A stretch of DNA of 64,000 nt from F23-B02 sp045601285 (GCA_045601285.1 JAZRZJ010000014.1:14423-78422), one strand, 5' to 3'; positions 26,253 to 35,142 are shown, numbered from the stretch's first letter. Numbers and translations: made by a program. The notes: generated from the sequence alone by a model not told the origin.

Positions 26253-26990
26253 ATGAGAAGCTTCGGTATTACCGATAAAGGTAAAATCAGAAAAGAAAAC
26301 CAGGACAGCTACATCATTGAAAACTGCGATAAGCGCAGATGTACTGTTATTGTAATCTGCGACGGTATGGGAGGGGCTAAGGCGGGAGACCTTGCAAGCC
26401 GACTTGCCTGCAAAGCTTTTGTTTCAAAGGTGTATGAAGCACTTGTTGCTCCAACCGTATTTGTCGGTAACCACGAAAAGCTTCTGAGGGAAAGCTGTGC
26501 CGATGCAAACGGCGTTGTATATGAGTACTCCGGCTTTGAGCCTGATTATAAGGGAATGGGTACTACTCTTGTCGGCGGCGTTATATATAAAAACAGAGCA
26601 CATCTTGTCAATGTCGGCGACAGCAGGGGATACCTGATTACACCAAACGGTATACGTCAGATTACAAAAGACCACTCCTATGTTGAAGAGCTTGTGGCAA
26701 TGGGTGCTATCACCCGTGATGAAGCGGCAAGGCATCCCAAGAAGAACGTGATAACAAGAGCTCTCGGTGTGGACAGCGCGGTGGAAGCCGATTACTACGA
26801 TGTAAGTCTGAACAGAGGTGACTGCGTATTGCTCTGCTCTGACGGACTCAGCAATATGGTTTCCAACAGCGAAATATTTGATGCTTATAGGAAGTATAAA
26901 ACTCCCGACCGTATCTGCGGTGAACTTATGAAAACCGTGCTTGAACGCGGAGCACGTGACAATGTTTCCGTAGTTGTTGTCAAAGTCTGA
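26253..26990 (+). CDS. prpC: PP2C-type Ser/Thr phosphatase (PrpC/Stp)
   Basis: Metal-dependent protein phosphatase that reverses phosphorylation by the PASTA kinase encoded next. The metal-binding motifs are present: KENQDSY near residues 14-20, CDGMGGAKAGD near 37-47, NVGDSRGYL near 122-130, LCSDGLSN near 190-197 and RDNVSV near 234-239. Length 245. It lies 16 bases upstream of the kinase gene, the conserved prpC-prkC-rsgA order. Confidence 0.96.
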   Translation: MRSFGITDKGKIRKENQDSYIIENCDKRRCTVIVICDGMGGAKAGDLASRLACKAFVSKVYEALVAPTVFVGNHEKLLRESCADANGVVYEYSGFEPDYKGMGTTLVGGVIYKNRAHLVNVGDSRGYLITPNGIRQITKDHSYVEELVAMGAITRDEAARHPKKNVITRALGVDSAVEADYYDVSLNRGDCVLLCSDGLSNMVSNSEIFDAYRKYKTPDRICGELMKTVLERGARDNVSVVVVKV

Positions 26991-27006
26991 AAATATAGGT
27001 GTGCGT

Positions 27007-28680
27007 ATGGATAATATGACTGATAAATATATAGGCACAATGCTTGATGACCGATACGAAATACTTGAGGTTATCGGTACCGGCGGCATGGCCAATGTAT
27101 ATAAGGCCCTGTGCCATAAACTGAAGAGATATGACGCAATCAAGATTCTTCACGAAGACATGATTGCCAATAAGGAGCTGCGCAAGCGCTTCCACGCAGA
27201 ATCTCATGCCGTTGCAATGCTTTCACATCCGAACATTGTTTCTGTTTACGATGTAGGCCACAGCGATGAGCTGGAATACATTGTAATGGAGCTTGTAGAC
27301 GGAATAACTCTCAAAGAGCATTTGAAGCAGAATGGCGCTCTGCCTTATACTGAGGTGCTTGATTTCAGTATTCAGATTGCAAAAGCACTTTCCCACGCTC
27401 ACAGCAGGGGAATTATTCACCGTGATATCAAGCCTCAGAACATTATGCTTCTCAAGGACGGACTCGTAAAGGTTGCCGATTTCGGTATTGCCGCCCTTCA
27501 GAATGATATTGATATGCCGGCAAATCAGGCCGTTGGCTCTGTTCATTATATTGCACCCGAGCAGGCACGCGGCGGTGCTGCCGACGGCAGAAGCGACGTA
27601 TATTCACTGGGTATCGTCATGTATGAAATGCTTACGGGTACCTTGCCTTATACGGGCAATTCTGACGTTGAAGTTGCCGTGAAGCACATGAACACCGATG
27701 CTGTTCCTCCCAGAGAGCTTATGCCCGACATTCCCGAAGAGCTCGAGCGCATTATTCTTAAGGCAATGTGCACCGATATTGGCAGCCGCTATCAGAGCGT
27801 AAATGAAATGCTTTCGGATCTTGAAAACTTACGCAGTGCTGAAATTGCCGCTCAGCTAATCGCCGAAACCGATGACGATGAGTTTGAAAACTCAAAAAGC
27901 AGAAAAAAGCGCAGAGCAAAGAAATCTGCATTTACAGCGGGAATTATCGGCGTAATAATCGTAATTCTTCTGGCCTTTGCCTTTGTAAACCGTTATTTCC
28001 TGAAGGATTTGTTCGGCTCTCCCGATAAAATAAAGGTTCCCGATTTTCAGGGCAGGTATTACGAGGACATTATTAACGATCCCGACTATAATGGGCTGTA
28101 CACGTTCACCGTGAAATTCATGATAGACCCCGAAACCGAATACGGAATAGTCATCGGACAGGACCCCGAGCCCCAAAAGAAGCGTGCTGCAGATGAAAGC
28201 GGAATTGCGGTGGAGCTTATTGTAAGCTCCGGCAATACCTTGCCCAGTGATGAAAAAGATGTCACTGTTCCAAATGTAGTAAACAGTGACCGCGCAAGTG
28301 CAATAAGTGCTATTAAAAATGCAGGCTTCGAGTATGTAACCGATGAATCCGCCTCCGACAGCATTACAAAAGACTATGTAATCAGCACAGAGCCTGCAGC
28401 CGGCGAAAAGGTTCCTGCCGGTACTACAATTAAGATTATCATAAGCACAGGCCCCGATGCAGTACGCGTAAAAGTACCTCAGCTTAAGGGTTTGTCTCAG
28501 GATGCGGCAATTGCAAAAATCGAGAGCAACAACCTCAGCGTCGGCAGTATTTCCCCTGTGGAGAGTGAGCTTGACGCGGGAACTGTTGTCTGGCAGAGCA
28601 TTGATGCAGAAAGCGAAGTTGATGCTCACACAAAAATTTCCCTGAAGGTTTCCTCAGGACCTTCAGGCAGTGAAGGCTGA
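27007..28680 (+). CDS. prkC: PASTA-domain Ser/Thr protein kinase (PrkC/Stk)
   Basis: Transmembrane kinase sensing muropeptides or lipid II, affecting cell-wall growth and spore germination. The Hanks-type kinase domain (about residues 15-275) has the glycine loop GTGGMANV, catalytic HRD at 138-140 and DFG at 158-160. A basic juxtamembrane stretch and one membrane helix (about 307-330) precede three PASTA repeats (about 337-405, 417-483 and 484-555). ATG 27007 was chosen because upstream in-frame codons overlap prpC. The product is 557 residues. The first PASTA repeat is divergent. Confidence 0.95.
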   Translation: MDNMTDKYIGTMLDDRYEILEVIGTGGMANVYKALCHKLKRYDAIKILHEDMIANKELRKRFHAESHAVAMLSHPNIVSVYDVGHSDELEYIVMELVDGITLKEHLKQNGALPYTEVLDFSIQIAKALSHAHSRGIIHRDIKPQNIMLLKDGLVKVADFGIAALQNDIDMPANQAVGSVHYIAPEQARGGAADGRSDVYSLGIVMYEMLTGTLPYTGNSDVEVAVKHMNTDAVPPRELMPDIPEELERIILKAMCTDIGSRYQSVNEMLSDLENLRSAEIAAQLIAETDDDEFENSKSRKKRRAKKSAFTAGIIGVIIVILLAFAFVNRYFLKDLFGSPDKIKVPDFQGRYYEDIINDPDYNGLYTFTVKFMIDPETEYGIVIGQDPEPQKKRAADESGIAVELIVSSGNTLPSDEKDVTVPNVVNSDRASAISAIKNAGFEYVTDESASDSITKDYVISTEPAAGEKVPAGTTIKIIISTGPDAVRVKVPQLKGLSQDAAIAKIESNNLSVGSISPVESELDAGTVVWQSIDAESEVDAHTKISLKVSSGPSGSEG

Positions 28681-28684
28681 CGGC

Positions 28685-29557
28685 ATGACTGGAACGATTG
28701 TTAAAGCGCTGAGCGGGTTTTATTACGTAAACAGCAATAACAGCATATACGAGTGCCGTGCCAGAGGAAAATTCCGCCTTGACGGAACCTCACCTCTTGT
28801 GGGGGACAAGGTCAGCTTTAATATTGACTCAAACAATAAGGGCTATATTGAAGCTGTAAGCGGGCGTAAAAACTTTTTTATAAGACCTGCTGTGGCAAAT
28901 ATTGACGCTTTGGTCTTTATTGCGGCAAACACAAATCCCGTTACTGACCCGTTTCTGATTGACAGAGTTTCCGTTATTGCCGAAGAAGCTGACTGTGAAC
29001 TGATTGTCTGCATAAACAAAACAGACATTGACAATGCCGATGAGCTTTGGAATATATATTCCTCCGCAGGCTTCACAACTCTGCGCACAAGTGCGGAAAC
29101 AGGAGAGGGTATTGAGGAGCTGAAGGATGCGCTTAAGGGGAAAATATGTGCATTCACAGGTAATTCCGGTGTGGGAAAATCAAGCATACTGAATGCTCTT
29201 ATGCCCGGACTTAATCTTGAGGTCGGTATAGTCAGCGAAAAGCTTGGCAGAGGTAAGCATACCACCCGCCATGTTGAGCTTTTTGCCATTGACGAAACCA
29301 CCTATATCGCCGACACACCGGGCTTTGCTTCCTTTGACATCATTATGATGAACACAATTGAAAAGCAGGAGCTTCAGTATTATTTCCGTGAGTTTAAGAA
29401 GCACATTGGCGGCTGCAGATTCAATGATTGTGCTCACCTTAAGGAGCCCGGCTGTGCAGTCACGGAAGCCCTTGATGCAGGGGAAATTATGCAGAGCCGT
29501 TATGAATCATATACAAGGCTGTATGAGCTTACAGCCCAAAACAAGCCCTGGAACTAA
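28685..29557 (+). CDS. rsgA: Ribosome small-subunit biogenesis GTPase RsgA
   Basis: Circularly permuted GTPase that checks 30S maturation. An OB domain (about residues 1-70) is followed by permuted GTPase motifs in the order G4 NKTD (near 110), G1 GNSGVGKSS (near 159-167) and G3 DTPG (near 208-211). A C-terminal zinc site CRFNDCAHLKEPGC (near 243-256) completes it. I prefer ATG 28685; an in-frame GTG at 28670 would overlap prkC. Length 290 or 295 residues. Confidence 0.95.
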   Translation: MTGTIVKALSGFYYVNSNNSIYECRARGKFRLDGTSPLVGDKVSFNIDSNNKGYIEAVSGRKNFFIRPAVANIDALVFIAANTNPVTDPFLIDRVSVIAEEADCELIVCINKTDIDNADELWNIYSSAGFTTLRTSAETGEGIEELKDALKGKICAFTGNSGVGKSSILNALMPGLNLEVGIVSEKLGRGKHTTRHVELFAIDETTYIADTPGFASFDIIMMNTIEKQELQYYFREFKKHIGGCRFNDCAHLKEPGCAVTEALDAGEIMQSRYESYTRLYELTAQNKPWN

Positions 29558-29571
29558 TCAATATCAAAAAC

Positions 29572-29622
29572 ACCGTCTTTCGCATACGCTGTAATAACAG
29601 TTTTGCGGGAGGCGGTATTTTT
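29572..29622 (+). terminator. Terminator-like hairpin after rsgA with embedded SD
   Basis: Arms 29572-29583 and 29605-29616 pair over 12 bp with several G-T pairs around a 21-base loop. Upstream A's and a following T-run (29618-29622) extend the helix. The 3' arm contains the SD GGGAGG of the next small gene and the T-run runs into its TTG start. Confidence 0.6.
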
Positions 29623-29773
29623 GCGCAATTGCAGCAACCTGAATATCGGAACGGTTGCGATAATTATCGGAGTATTCATCATTCTTGCCATAGTATTGCC
29701 GAGTCAGTTCTGGTGGTTTCTGCTTGCAACCTGCCTGATTTGCTACGGCATTAAAATCAAACGCGGAAAATAG
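29621..29773 (+). CDS. Small membrane protein of 50 residues
   Basis: A short gene after rsgA, start TTG 29621 with GGGAGG (29607-29612) at a spacing of 8, stop TAG 29771-29773. The product has a short polar N-terminus, a hydrophobic helix (about residues 11-27), a turn PSQFWW at 27-32, a second hydrophobic helix (33-44) and a basic tail KIKRGK. This hairpin-with-FWW layout is shared by small unnamed proteins I recall from Clostridia. No function is known. Both the strong SD and the two-helix design argue that it is real. Confidence 0.7.
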   Translation: MRNCSNLNIGTVAIIIGVFIILAIVLPSQFWWFLLATCLICYGIKIKRGK

Positions 29774-29778
29774 CTTGG

Positions 29779-29807
29779 GAATATGCCGTTAATATTCTTC
29801 ATAAAGT
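29779..29807 (+). promoter_or_regulatory. Candidate sigma-E (mother-cell) promoter
   Basis: -35-like GAATATG (29779-29785), a 14-base spacer, and -10-like CATAAAGT (29800-29807) resemble the sigma-E consensus (KMATATT-N14-CATACHNT). It sits 30 bases before a spore-type DUF3794/LysM gene, as expected for a mother-cell gene. Confidence 0.5.
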
Positions 29808-29836
29808 GTACTAAAAACACCGTAAGGAGAATTTTA

Positions 29837-31291
29837 ATGGAATTATCTTTAAATCGCAGAAGCATTAACTGCTTCAGAAAAACGCTTGAGAACACTGTTT
29901 TGTGTGATACATCCGCAGAGTGCGTTGTGCCTGACGTTCAGGAAGATATACGGCAAGTACTGACAACAAGCTTTATCACAAAAATCAGAAGCAAGGATAT
30001 TGATATCGAAGAAATCAGCATAAAAGCCGAGCTCGGTGCTGTCATTATGTACTATTCCGAAGCGGGAATTGCAAAGCTTGATATGACCTTGCCGCTTAAC
30101 GCCAGAATACCCGCAAAGGATATTGACAGCAGCTGCATTGTAAATGCCGACATAAAGGTGCTGTCCTATGATGTGCGCGTTATTAATCCGCGAAAGATTT
30201 CCCTTAGTGCTGCTGTCTGTGTAAAGATGACCTGCTATAAGGAAAACGAAATTATCTGGTACGAATGTCCTGAGGAGCTGCCCGAAAAGCTCTATGTAAA
30301 GTCTGAAAATGCTGTTATACGCGTGGTTGACACAGTTGCGGAAAAGGTAATTACGGCAGAAGAGGAATTTGATTTAAATGAAAGCTCGGATAATAAGCTT
30401 ATTTCAGCCAATGCGCTCTATCACATTGAAAACACCGAAACAGTCGGAGATAAGCTCATTCTCAGAGGTGTGGCCGATATTGAAGCAACATATTTATCTG
30501 ACGGTGACCTGAAAAATCAGATATTTTCTTTCCCGTTTTCACAGCTTTTTGATGTTTCCGGTGACGGTGAATCTGATGCGGTTATTCTGTCAACGGGTGA
30601 ATACTATGACATTGCAGAGGGGAAGTTTACTGCGGAGCTCCATGCTGTAATTCAGCTCGTTCATTACAGAAATTGCGAAATCTGCTATGCTTCAGATGCG
30701 TATTCATGCAATTATGAAGCCGAGCTTCAATATGAAGCCTTAGATTTCTGCAGCGGCTGCAAAAAGGATACTCTTACCGAGAATATTCAGCTCAGCTATG
30801 ATTCCGGGCACAATGTTAAGGATATTCTTATGACAAGGTCGTATATAACAAAGCTCACCGCACATGAAAGCGGCGTAAGCCTTGCCGTTGCAGCGGAGAT
30901 TATTTACCGCGATTCAGAAAATGAGATATACTGCGGAAAAGTGCGGGGAAACGTGGAGTTTGAGCTTGACAGCAGCATGGAATATACAGATTTTTGCTAC
31001 CGTCTGAGCAATACTCGAGCAGTTCCGGGAGAAAATTCTATCGAGTTCAGGGGCGAGGTATATCTTACTGCAAAATGCGAAAAGCATGACACGATAGGTA
31101 ACGTAGCTCTTATAAATGAGGGAGAAAAGCTCCTGAAATCATCACCCTCGGCATACATTGTGTTTTCTGACGCGGATCTATGGAGCATAGCAAAGAAGTA
31201 CAGCTCCGATCCGGAAAAAATTCTCGAAATTGTTTCTGATGAGAATGGAGTCAGAGGGGCAAAAAAGCTCTTTGTTCCCGTAATAAAATAA
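29837..31291 (+). CDS. DUF3794 (SPOCS) and LysM domain spore protein
   Basis: Protein of 484 residues with repeated SPOCS/DUF3794 domains and a C-terminal LysM-like motif (IVFSDADLWSIAKKYSSDPE, about residues 440-459), which binds peptidoglycan or related glycans. This architecture occurs in spore coat or cortex morphogenetic proteins of Clostridia and, in part, SpoVID/SafA. The start ATG 29837 follows AAGGAG (29824) at a spacing of 7; an earlier in-frame ATG at 29783 has no SD and would precede the candidate promoter -10. The spore role is inferred from domains and the sigma-E-like site. Confidence 0.85.
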   Translation: MELSLNRRSINCFRKTLENTVLCDTSAECVVPDVQEDIRQVLTTSFITKIRSKDIDIEEISIKAELGAVIMYYSEAGIAKLDMTLPLNARIPAKDIDSSCIVNADIKVLSYDVRVINPRKISLSAAVCVKMTCYKENEIIWYECPEELPEKLYVKSENAVIRVVDTVAEKVITAEEEFDLNESSDNKLISANALYHIENTETVGDKLILRGVADIEATYLSDGDLKNQIFSFPFSQLFDVSGDGESDAVILSTGEYYDIAEGKFTAELHAVIQLVHYRNCEICYASDAYSCNYEAELQYEALDFCSGCKKDTLTENIQLSYDSGHNVKDILMTRSYITKLTAHESGVSLAVAAEIIYRDSENEIYCGKVRGNVEFELDSSMEYTDFCYRLSNTRAVPGENSIEFRGEVYLTAKCEKHDTIGNVALINEGEKLLKSSPSAYIVFSDADLWSIAKKYSSDPEKILEIVSDENGVRGAKKLFVPVIK

Positions 31292-31319
31292 AAAAGCTCT
31301 GCTTCCGCCCATACTTCAT

Positions 31320-31355
31320 AAAAATCCGACAATGCGTCAGCATTGCCGGATTTTT
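31320..31355 (+). terminator. Terminator after the DUF3794/LysM gene
   Basis: Arms 31320-31335 and 31340-31355 pair over 15 of 16 positions (one A-C mismatch) around loop GTCA, with five T at the end and A's at the start, so it could act in both directions. Confidence 0.88.
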
Positions 31356-31401
31356 GTTATTTTGTCTGAACGAAAAATTTCTCGCTCAAAACTGCTTTGC
31401 A

Positions 31402-31508
31402 CCTTGAAAGAAAGATGTTTTCTGCAAGACAAGGCAAAAAACGCAGGAATGCAGGCTTTATTCCGAGGCTTTTTAACGCAGTATTGCGGGAAACAGCTTC
31501 TTTCAAGG
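31402..31508. repeat. 107-base imperfect foldback upstream of spoIIIAA
   Basis: In the 308-base gap before spoIIIAA, arms 31402-31412 and 31498-31508 pair perfectly over 11 bp. Inside them 31417-31425 and 31486-31494 pair over 9 bp with wobbles, and 31446-31450 with 31460-31464 close an inner loop. The whole resembles a dispersed intergenic repeat or a large RNA structure. An open frame crosses it, in phase with spoIIIAA, but looks non-coding. The rest of the gap shows nothing else clear. Confidence 0.55.
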
Positions 31509-31598
31509 CTGTTAATCCCTATGGTACACCGCCCAAAGCCGCAGAGCTTTTTGCATAAGATGAAGATAAACATAATAGATTGCAATAGAGGTGATTTA

Positions 31599-32480
31599 AT
31601 GAATACTTACAGAGAGGCTGCATCGCTTTTACCGCTTAATCTGTGCGGTGAACTGCTGGTAATGACCGAAAGCATACAGAAAAATGCGGAGGAAATAAGG
31701 TTGAGAACAGGGAGAGCTGTAACTGTTCTTTCGCAGGGGAAGGAGTACGAAATAGCTTCTTCATACAAGCTGGAAACTGATGATTTGTATTCCGTACTCG
31801 AAAAGGCTACCTACGCATCGGTTCATTCAGTTGAAAGCGAGCTTGCAAAGGGCTTTGTCACGGTTGACGGCGGAATACGCATCGGAATATGCGGCACGGC
31901 TGTTTACAAAGCTGACAGGCTCGGCGGAATAAAGGATTTCAGCTCCATGGCCATAAGAATACCTCATGATATCTATGGCTGCAGCAGCAAGCTGTATAAA
32001 AGCATCAACGCAGACGGGCTTAAAAATGTTCTTATCATTTCACCGCCGGGTTTTGGCAAAACAACCTTTATGAGAGACTACATACGCAATCTTTCGACCG
32101 ATAATTTCAGAGTTTCGGTTGCCGACGAGAGAAGCGAGCTTGCGGCTGTTACTGACGGAGAGCCTCAGTTTGATATGGGGCCACGTACAGATGTTATGAA
32201 CGGTGTTAAAAAGGCAGAGGCGGTTATGATGCTGCTTAAGGCTATGAATCCCGACGTTATTGCTATGGACGAAATAAGCGAAGCGGAGGATATATCTGCC
32301 GTGTCAGCGGCTTTGGGCTGCGGCGTAAAGATTCTGGCGACAGCCCATGCCTCAGGGACAGATGATTTGAAGCGACGAAAGATTTACAGAGAAATGCTTG
32401 AGCTCGGTTTGTTTGAATATGCCGTTATTATCAAAAAAACAGGCGGAACAAGGCAATACGCCTGCGAGGCGTTGTTATGA
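31599..32480 (+). CDS. spoIIIAA: Stage III sporulation protein AA
   Basis: ATPase of the SpoIIIA-SpoIIQ feeding-tube complex, resembling secretion ATPases; needed for late forespore gene expression. Walker A PPGFGKTT is near residues 150-157 and Walker B VIAMDE near 221-226. Start ATG 31599 follows AGAGGTGA at 31587, giving 293 residues. The frame is open for another 89 codons upstream, but that extension runs through the foldback and terminator region and is not spoIIIAA-like. First gene of an eight-gene operon. Confidence 0.95.
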   Translation: MNTYREAASLLPLNLCGELLVMTESIQKNAEEIRLRTGRAVTVLSQGKEYEIASSYKLETDDLYSVLEKATYASVHSVESELAKGFVTVDGGIRIGICGTAVYKADRLGGIKDFSSMAIRIPHDIYGCSSKLYKSINADGLKNVLIISPPGFGKTTFMRDYIRNLSTDNFRVSVADERSELAAVTDGEPQFDMGPRTDVMNGVKKAEAVMMLLKAMNPDVIAMDEISEAEDISAVSAALGCGVKILATAHASGTDDLKRRKIYREMLELGLFEYAVIIKKTGGTRQYACEALL

Positions 32481-32989
32481 TGAAATGCCTGGGAGCAGTA
32501 ATGCTTACTGCGGCACTTACCGCAATAGGAATTTCTAAGGCTGCTGAATGCAGAAGGCGGCTTTCGGTATTACAGAACGTACTAATTATGCTCGATATTA
32601 TTAAAAGCGAGCTTTGCACAAACCGTGCCACGATTATGAGGATCATTGAGTGTATAAAGCAGAGTGCCAGGGGAGATGTAAAACGCTTTGCGGATAAGCT
32701 GAAGGATTCTATGGACAGGCTCGGAGATGTTGAGTTCAGCTCTCTGTGGCGGGAAGCGGTAACAGAGACGCTTGCCGTATTACCCGAAGAATGCCTGTCC
32801 GAGCTGATAAGCCTCGGAGCAAGCCTCGGCAGGTATAATGCGGATATGCAGGGTGAGGCGATTGACCGCTGCAAACTTACGTTTAACAGGAGCCTTGAGG
32901 AGCTGCGTCCGCAGAGCGCAAAAATGCAAAAGATGTATATCGGGCTTTACGGCGGTGTAGGGCTTATTGCCGCAGTAATGCTCATCTGA
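32477..32989 (+). CDS. spoIIIAB: Stage III sporulation protein AB
   Basis: Membrane component of the SpoIIIA complex, similar to GspF-type platform proteins. 170 residues with an N-terminal membrane helix (about 1-18), a helical soluble region that includes LIMLDIIKSELC (near 36-47), and a C-terminal membrane helix (about 154-169). The ATG overlaps the end of spoIIIAA. Confidence 0.93.
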   Translation: MMKCLGAVMLTAALTAIGISKAAECRRRLSVLQNVLIMLDIIKSELCTNRATIMRIIECIKQSARGDVKRFADKLKDSMDRLGDVEFSSLWREAVTETLAVLPEECLSELISLGASLGRYNADMQGEAIDRCKLTFNRSLEELRPQSAKMQKMYIGLYGGVGLIAAVMLI

Positions 32990-33003
32990 CATACGGAGGA
33001 AAA

Positions 33004-33198
33004 ATGGAAATTGATTTAATCTTTAAAATTGCCGCTGTAGGTATTCTTGTAGCAGTGCTCAACATACTTCTCACACGTTCCGGCAGAGATGAGCAGGCGC
33101 TGATGACAACAATTGCCGCACTTGTTGTTGTGCTGATTGTTGTTGTTCAGAAAATCAGCCAGCTTTTCAGCATCATAAAAGACCTTTTCCAGCTGTAA
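33004..33198 (+). CDS. spoIIIAC: Stage III sporulation protein AC
   Basis: Small membrane protein of 64 residues with two predicted helices (about 5-23 and 33-55) separated by a short polar turn TRSGRDEQ. Family length is about 65. SD CGGAGGAAA is immediately upstream. The stop codon shares one base with the spoIIIAD ATG (33198). Confidence 0.93.
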   Translation: MEIDLIFKIAAVGILVAVLNILLTRSGRDEQALMTTIAALVVVLIVVVQKISQLFSIIKDLFQL

Positions 33199-33584
33199 TG
33201 GAAATTGTAATAAAAGCCGCGGCAGTTGCGCTCGTAACCGCTTCAGGGGCGCTGCTTGTAAAAAAGTCAAATCCCGAAAACGCATTTTTGCTGAGTGTTG
33301 CCGGTGTTGTAATAATTCTCGGTGCCTGCGTTGTGATGCTTTCGGCGCTGAAAGATGTCTTCGACGGAATAATGCAAAAATCAGGACTTTCAGCAGCAAT
33401 TTTCAGCCCGCTTATAAAATGTACAATTATTGCCGTAACCGTAAAAATCGTTTGCGCATTAAGCAAGGATTCAGGACAAAGCGGCATTGCGTCATCGGTG
33501 GAGTTTCTCGGAGCTGCCGCAGCAATGTACTGTGCCTTGCCGCTTCTTGAAACCGTTGTTAATACAATAGGTGAGCTTATATGA
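33198..33584 (+). CDS. spoIIIAD: Stage III sporulation protein AD
   Basis: Membrane protein of 128 residues with several hydrophobic helices, related to SpoIIIAC in its first half (the LLVKKSNPENAFLLSVAG turn-helix near 20-37 mirrors SpoIIIAC). Part of the membrane base of the SpoIIIA channel. Overlaps spoIIIAC by one base and spoIIIAE by four. Confidence 0.93.
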   Translation: MEIVIKAAAVALVTASGALLVKKSNPENAFLLSVAGVVIILGACVVMLSALKDVFDGIMQKSGLSAAIFSPLIKCTIIAVTVKIVCALSKDSGQSGIASSVEFLGAAAAMYCALPLLETVVNTIGELI

Positions 33585-34657
33585 AAAGAATACTACTCAC
33601 GGTAATTGCAGCCTGCCTGCTTGCTTGTCCGTGCTATGCCGATAATGACGGCATTATTGACAGCGGCGAGCTTGAAAATGCGGTTCCCGATAATATATCA
33701 GACACGCTTGATAATCCGTCGATTGACGATGCGGCAGATGCCGACGGATTGCTTGAAAAAGTGCTTACAATGCTGAAGTCCGAGCTTCAGAAAGCCTATA
33801 AGCCTGCGCTGAAGCGAGGACTTTTGGTGCTGATTATCGCCTTGCTTTGCTCGGCGTTTGAGGTGTTCAGCTCCGAAAATTCACCGTTTTATCTTAAGCT
33901 GTGCGGCTGTGCGGCAATAAGCCTTGTCTGCGTTGGCGACATTGGCTCATACATGAGCCTTGGGACTCAGACGCTGAACACAATATCGGATTTTTCTAAT
34001 GCGCTTTTGCCAACGCTGTGTACTGCGGGAATCGTCTGCGGAACACCGGCAGCAGCCGCAGCTAAATATGCCGCATCTGCGCTGTTTCTGAGCATTTTTA
34101 TTACAGCATCGGCAAAGCTCATTCTTCCGCTTATATACGCCTATACTGCACTGGTGATTGCAAATGCGGCCTTCGGCGGAAAAGGACTTGAGGGAATGTG
34201 CAGCCTTTTCAAGTGGATTTGTACTACGCTGATGATTGCGCTTACTCTGGCGTTCACCGCATATCTCAGCATCAGCTCCGTAATAGCTTCCGGAGGAGAT
34301 GCCGTGGCGTCAAAAGCCGCAAAAGCGACGATTTCAATGGCGCTTCCCGTTGTAGGCGGAATACTCTCCGACGCTGCATCTTCTGTAATAGCAGGTGCCG
34401 AAGCTGTAAGGGGAATGGTCGGAGTTTTCGGATTAATTGTAATAATCGGCATCTGTATAACACCCTTTGCGGTGCTTGGAATTAATTATCTGATATTAAA
34501 AGCGGCATCGGCACTTGCCGCCACGTTTAATTCTTCCGCTGCCTCTCTGATAAACGGAATAGGGAACTGCTTCGGCATGATTCTTGCAATGGTCGGCAGT
34601 GCCGGAATAATGGTGTTTCTTTCAATAATATCCTGTATTAAGGCGGTGAGTGCATAG
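33581..34657 (+). CDS. spoIIIAE: Stage III sporulation protein AE
   Basis: Polytopic membrane protein of the SpoIIIA complex with an export-gate-like role. A cleavable-looking signal peptide ends near CYADND (about residue 20), an acidic soluble stretch follows, then roughly seven hydrophobic helices. 358 residues, within the family range. Overlaps its neighbours by 4 bases and 1 base. Confidence 0.93.
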   Translation: MKRILLTVIAACLLACPCYADNDGIIDSGELENAVPDNISDTLDNPSIDDAADADGLLEKVLTMLKSELQKAYKPALKRGLLVLIIALLCSAFEVFSSENSPFYLKLCGCAAISLVCVGDIGSYMSLGTQTLNTISDFSNALLPTLCTAGIVCGTPAAAAAKYAASALFLSIFITASAKLILPLIYAYTALVIANAAFGGKGLEGMCSLFKWICTTLMIALTLAFTAYLSISSVIASGGDAVASKAAKATISMALPVVGGILSDAASSVIAGAEAVRGMVGVFGLIVIIGICITPFAVLGINYLILKAASALAATFNSSAASLINGIGNCFGMILAMVGSAGIMVFLSIISCIKAVSA

Positions 34658-35142
34658 TGCTGAAAAACTGGGTATATGCAGTTGTAAGCGCTTCAATCCT
34701 CTGTGCAGTCTGTCTGTCGCTTGCACCCGAGGGAAGATCGAAGAAAGCGCTTGAATTTGTCTGCGGCCTGATTATGATTGCCGCAATTATCTCGCCGCTC
34801 GCTACCTTTAACATTGAAGAATATTCTCTTTCGGCGGCGAAATACCGTCAGGAAGCGGAAATACTCACTCAAAGTGCAGGTGAAACAAAAGAAATGCTGG
34901 ACAGAAAATACATAGAAAGCGAATACACGGCATATATATTGGACAAAGCCAAAAAGAACGGAGTTCTTCCCGACGAAGTAAGAGTTTCAACAGAATGGAA
35001 TACAGAGGGTTACTGGTATCCCGTGTCGGTTGAAATCATACTCAGTCCGGCTGAGTACAGCAAGGACAACAGCGCGATCAAGAGCCTTATTGAAACCGAG
35101 CTGGGAATACCCGCCGCAAAGCAGAATTGGAGAAGCAGATGA
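34657..35142 (+). CDS. spoIIIAF: Stage III sporulation protein AF
   Basis: 161 residues, start GTG 34657. Two N-terminal membrane helices (about 5-20 and 30-48, around the SKKALEFVCGLIMIAAI region) anchor a soluble ring-building-motif domain (about 80-161) located between mother cell and forespore membranes. Stop overlaps the next start as ATGA. Confidence 0.92.
   Translation: MLKNWVYAVVSASILCAVCLSLAPEGRSKKALEFVCGLIMIAAIISPLATFNIEEYSLSAAKYRQEAEILTQSAGETKEMLDRKYIESEYTAYILDKAKKNGVLPDEVRVSTEWNTEGYWYPVSVEIILSPAEYSKDNSAIKSLIETELGIPAAKQNWRSR

Noticed and set aside
31332..31598. N-terminal extension of spoIIIAA
   Set aside because: It crosses a terminator and a foldback, lacks an SD and does not resemble SpoIIIAA; ATG 31599 has an SD.
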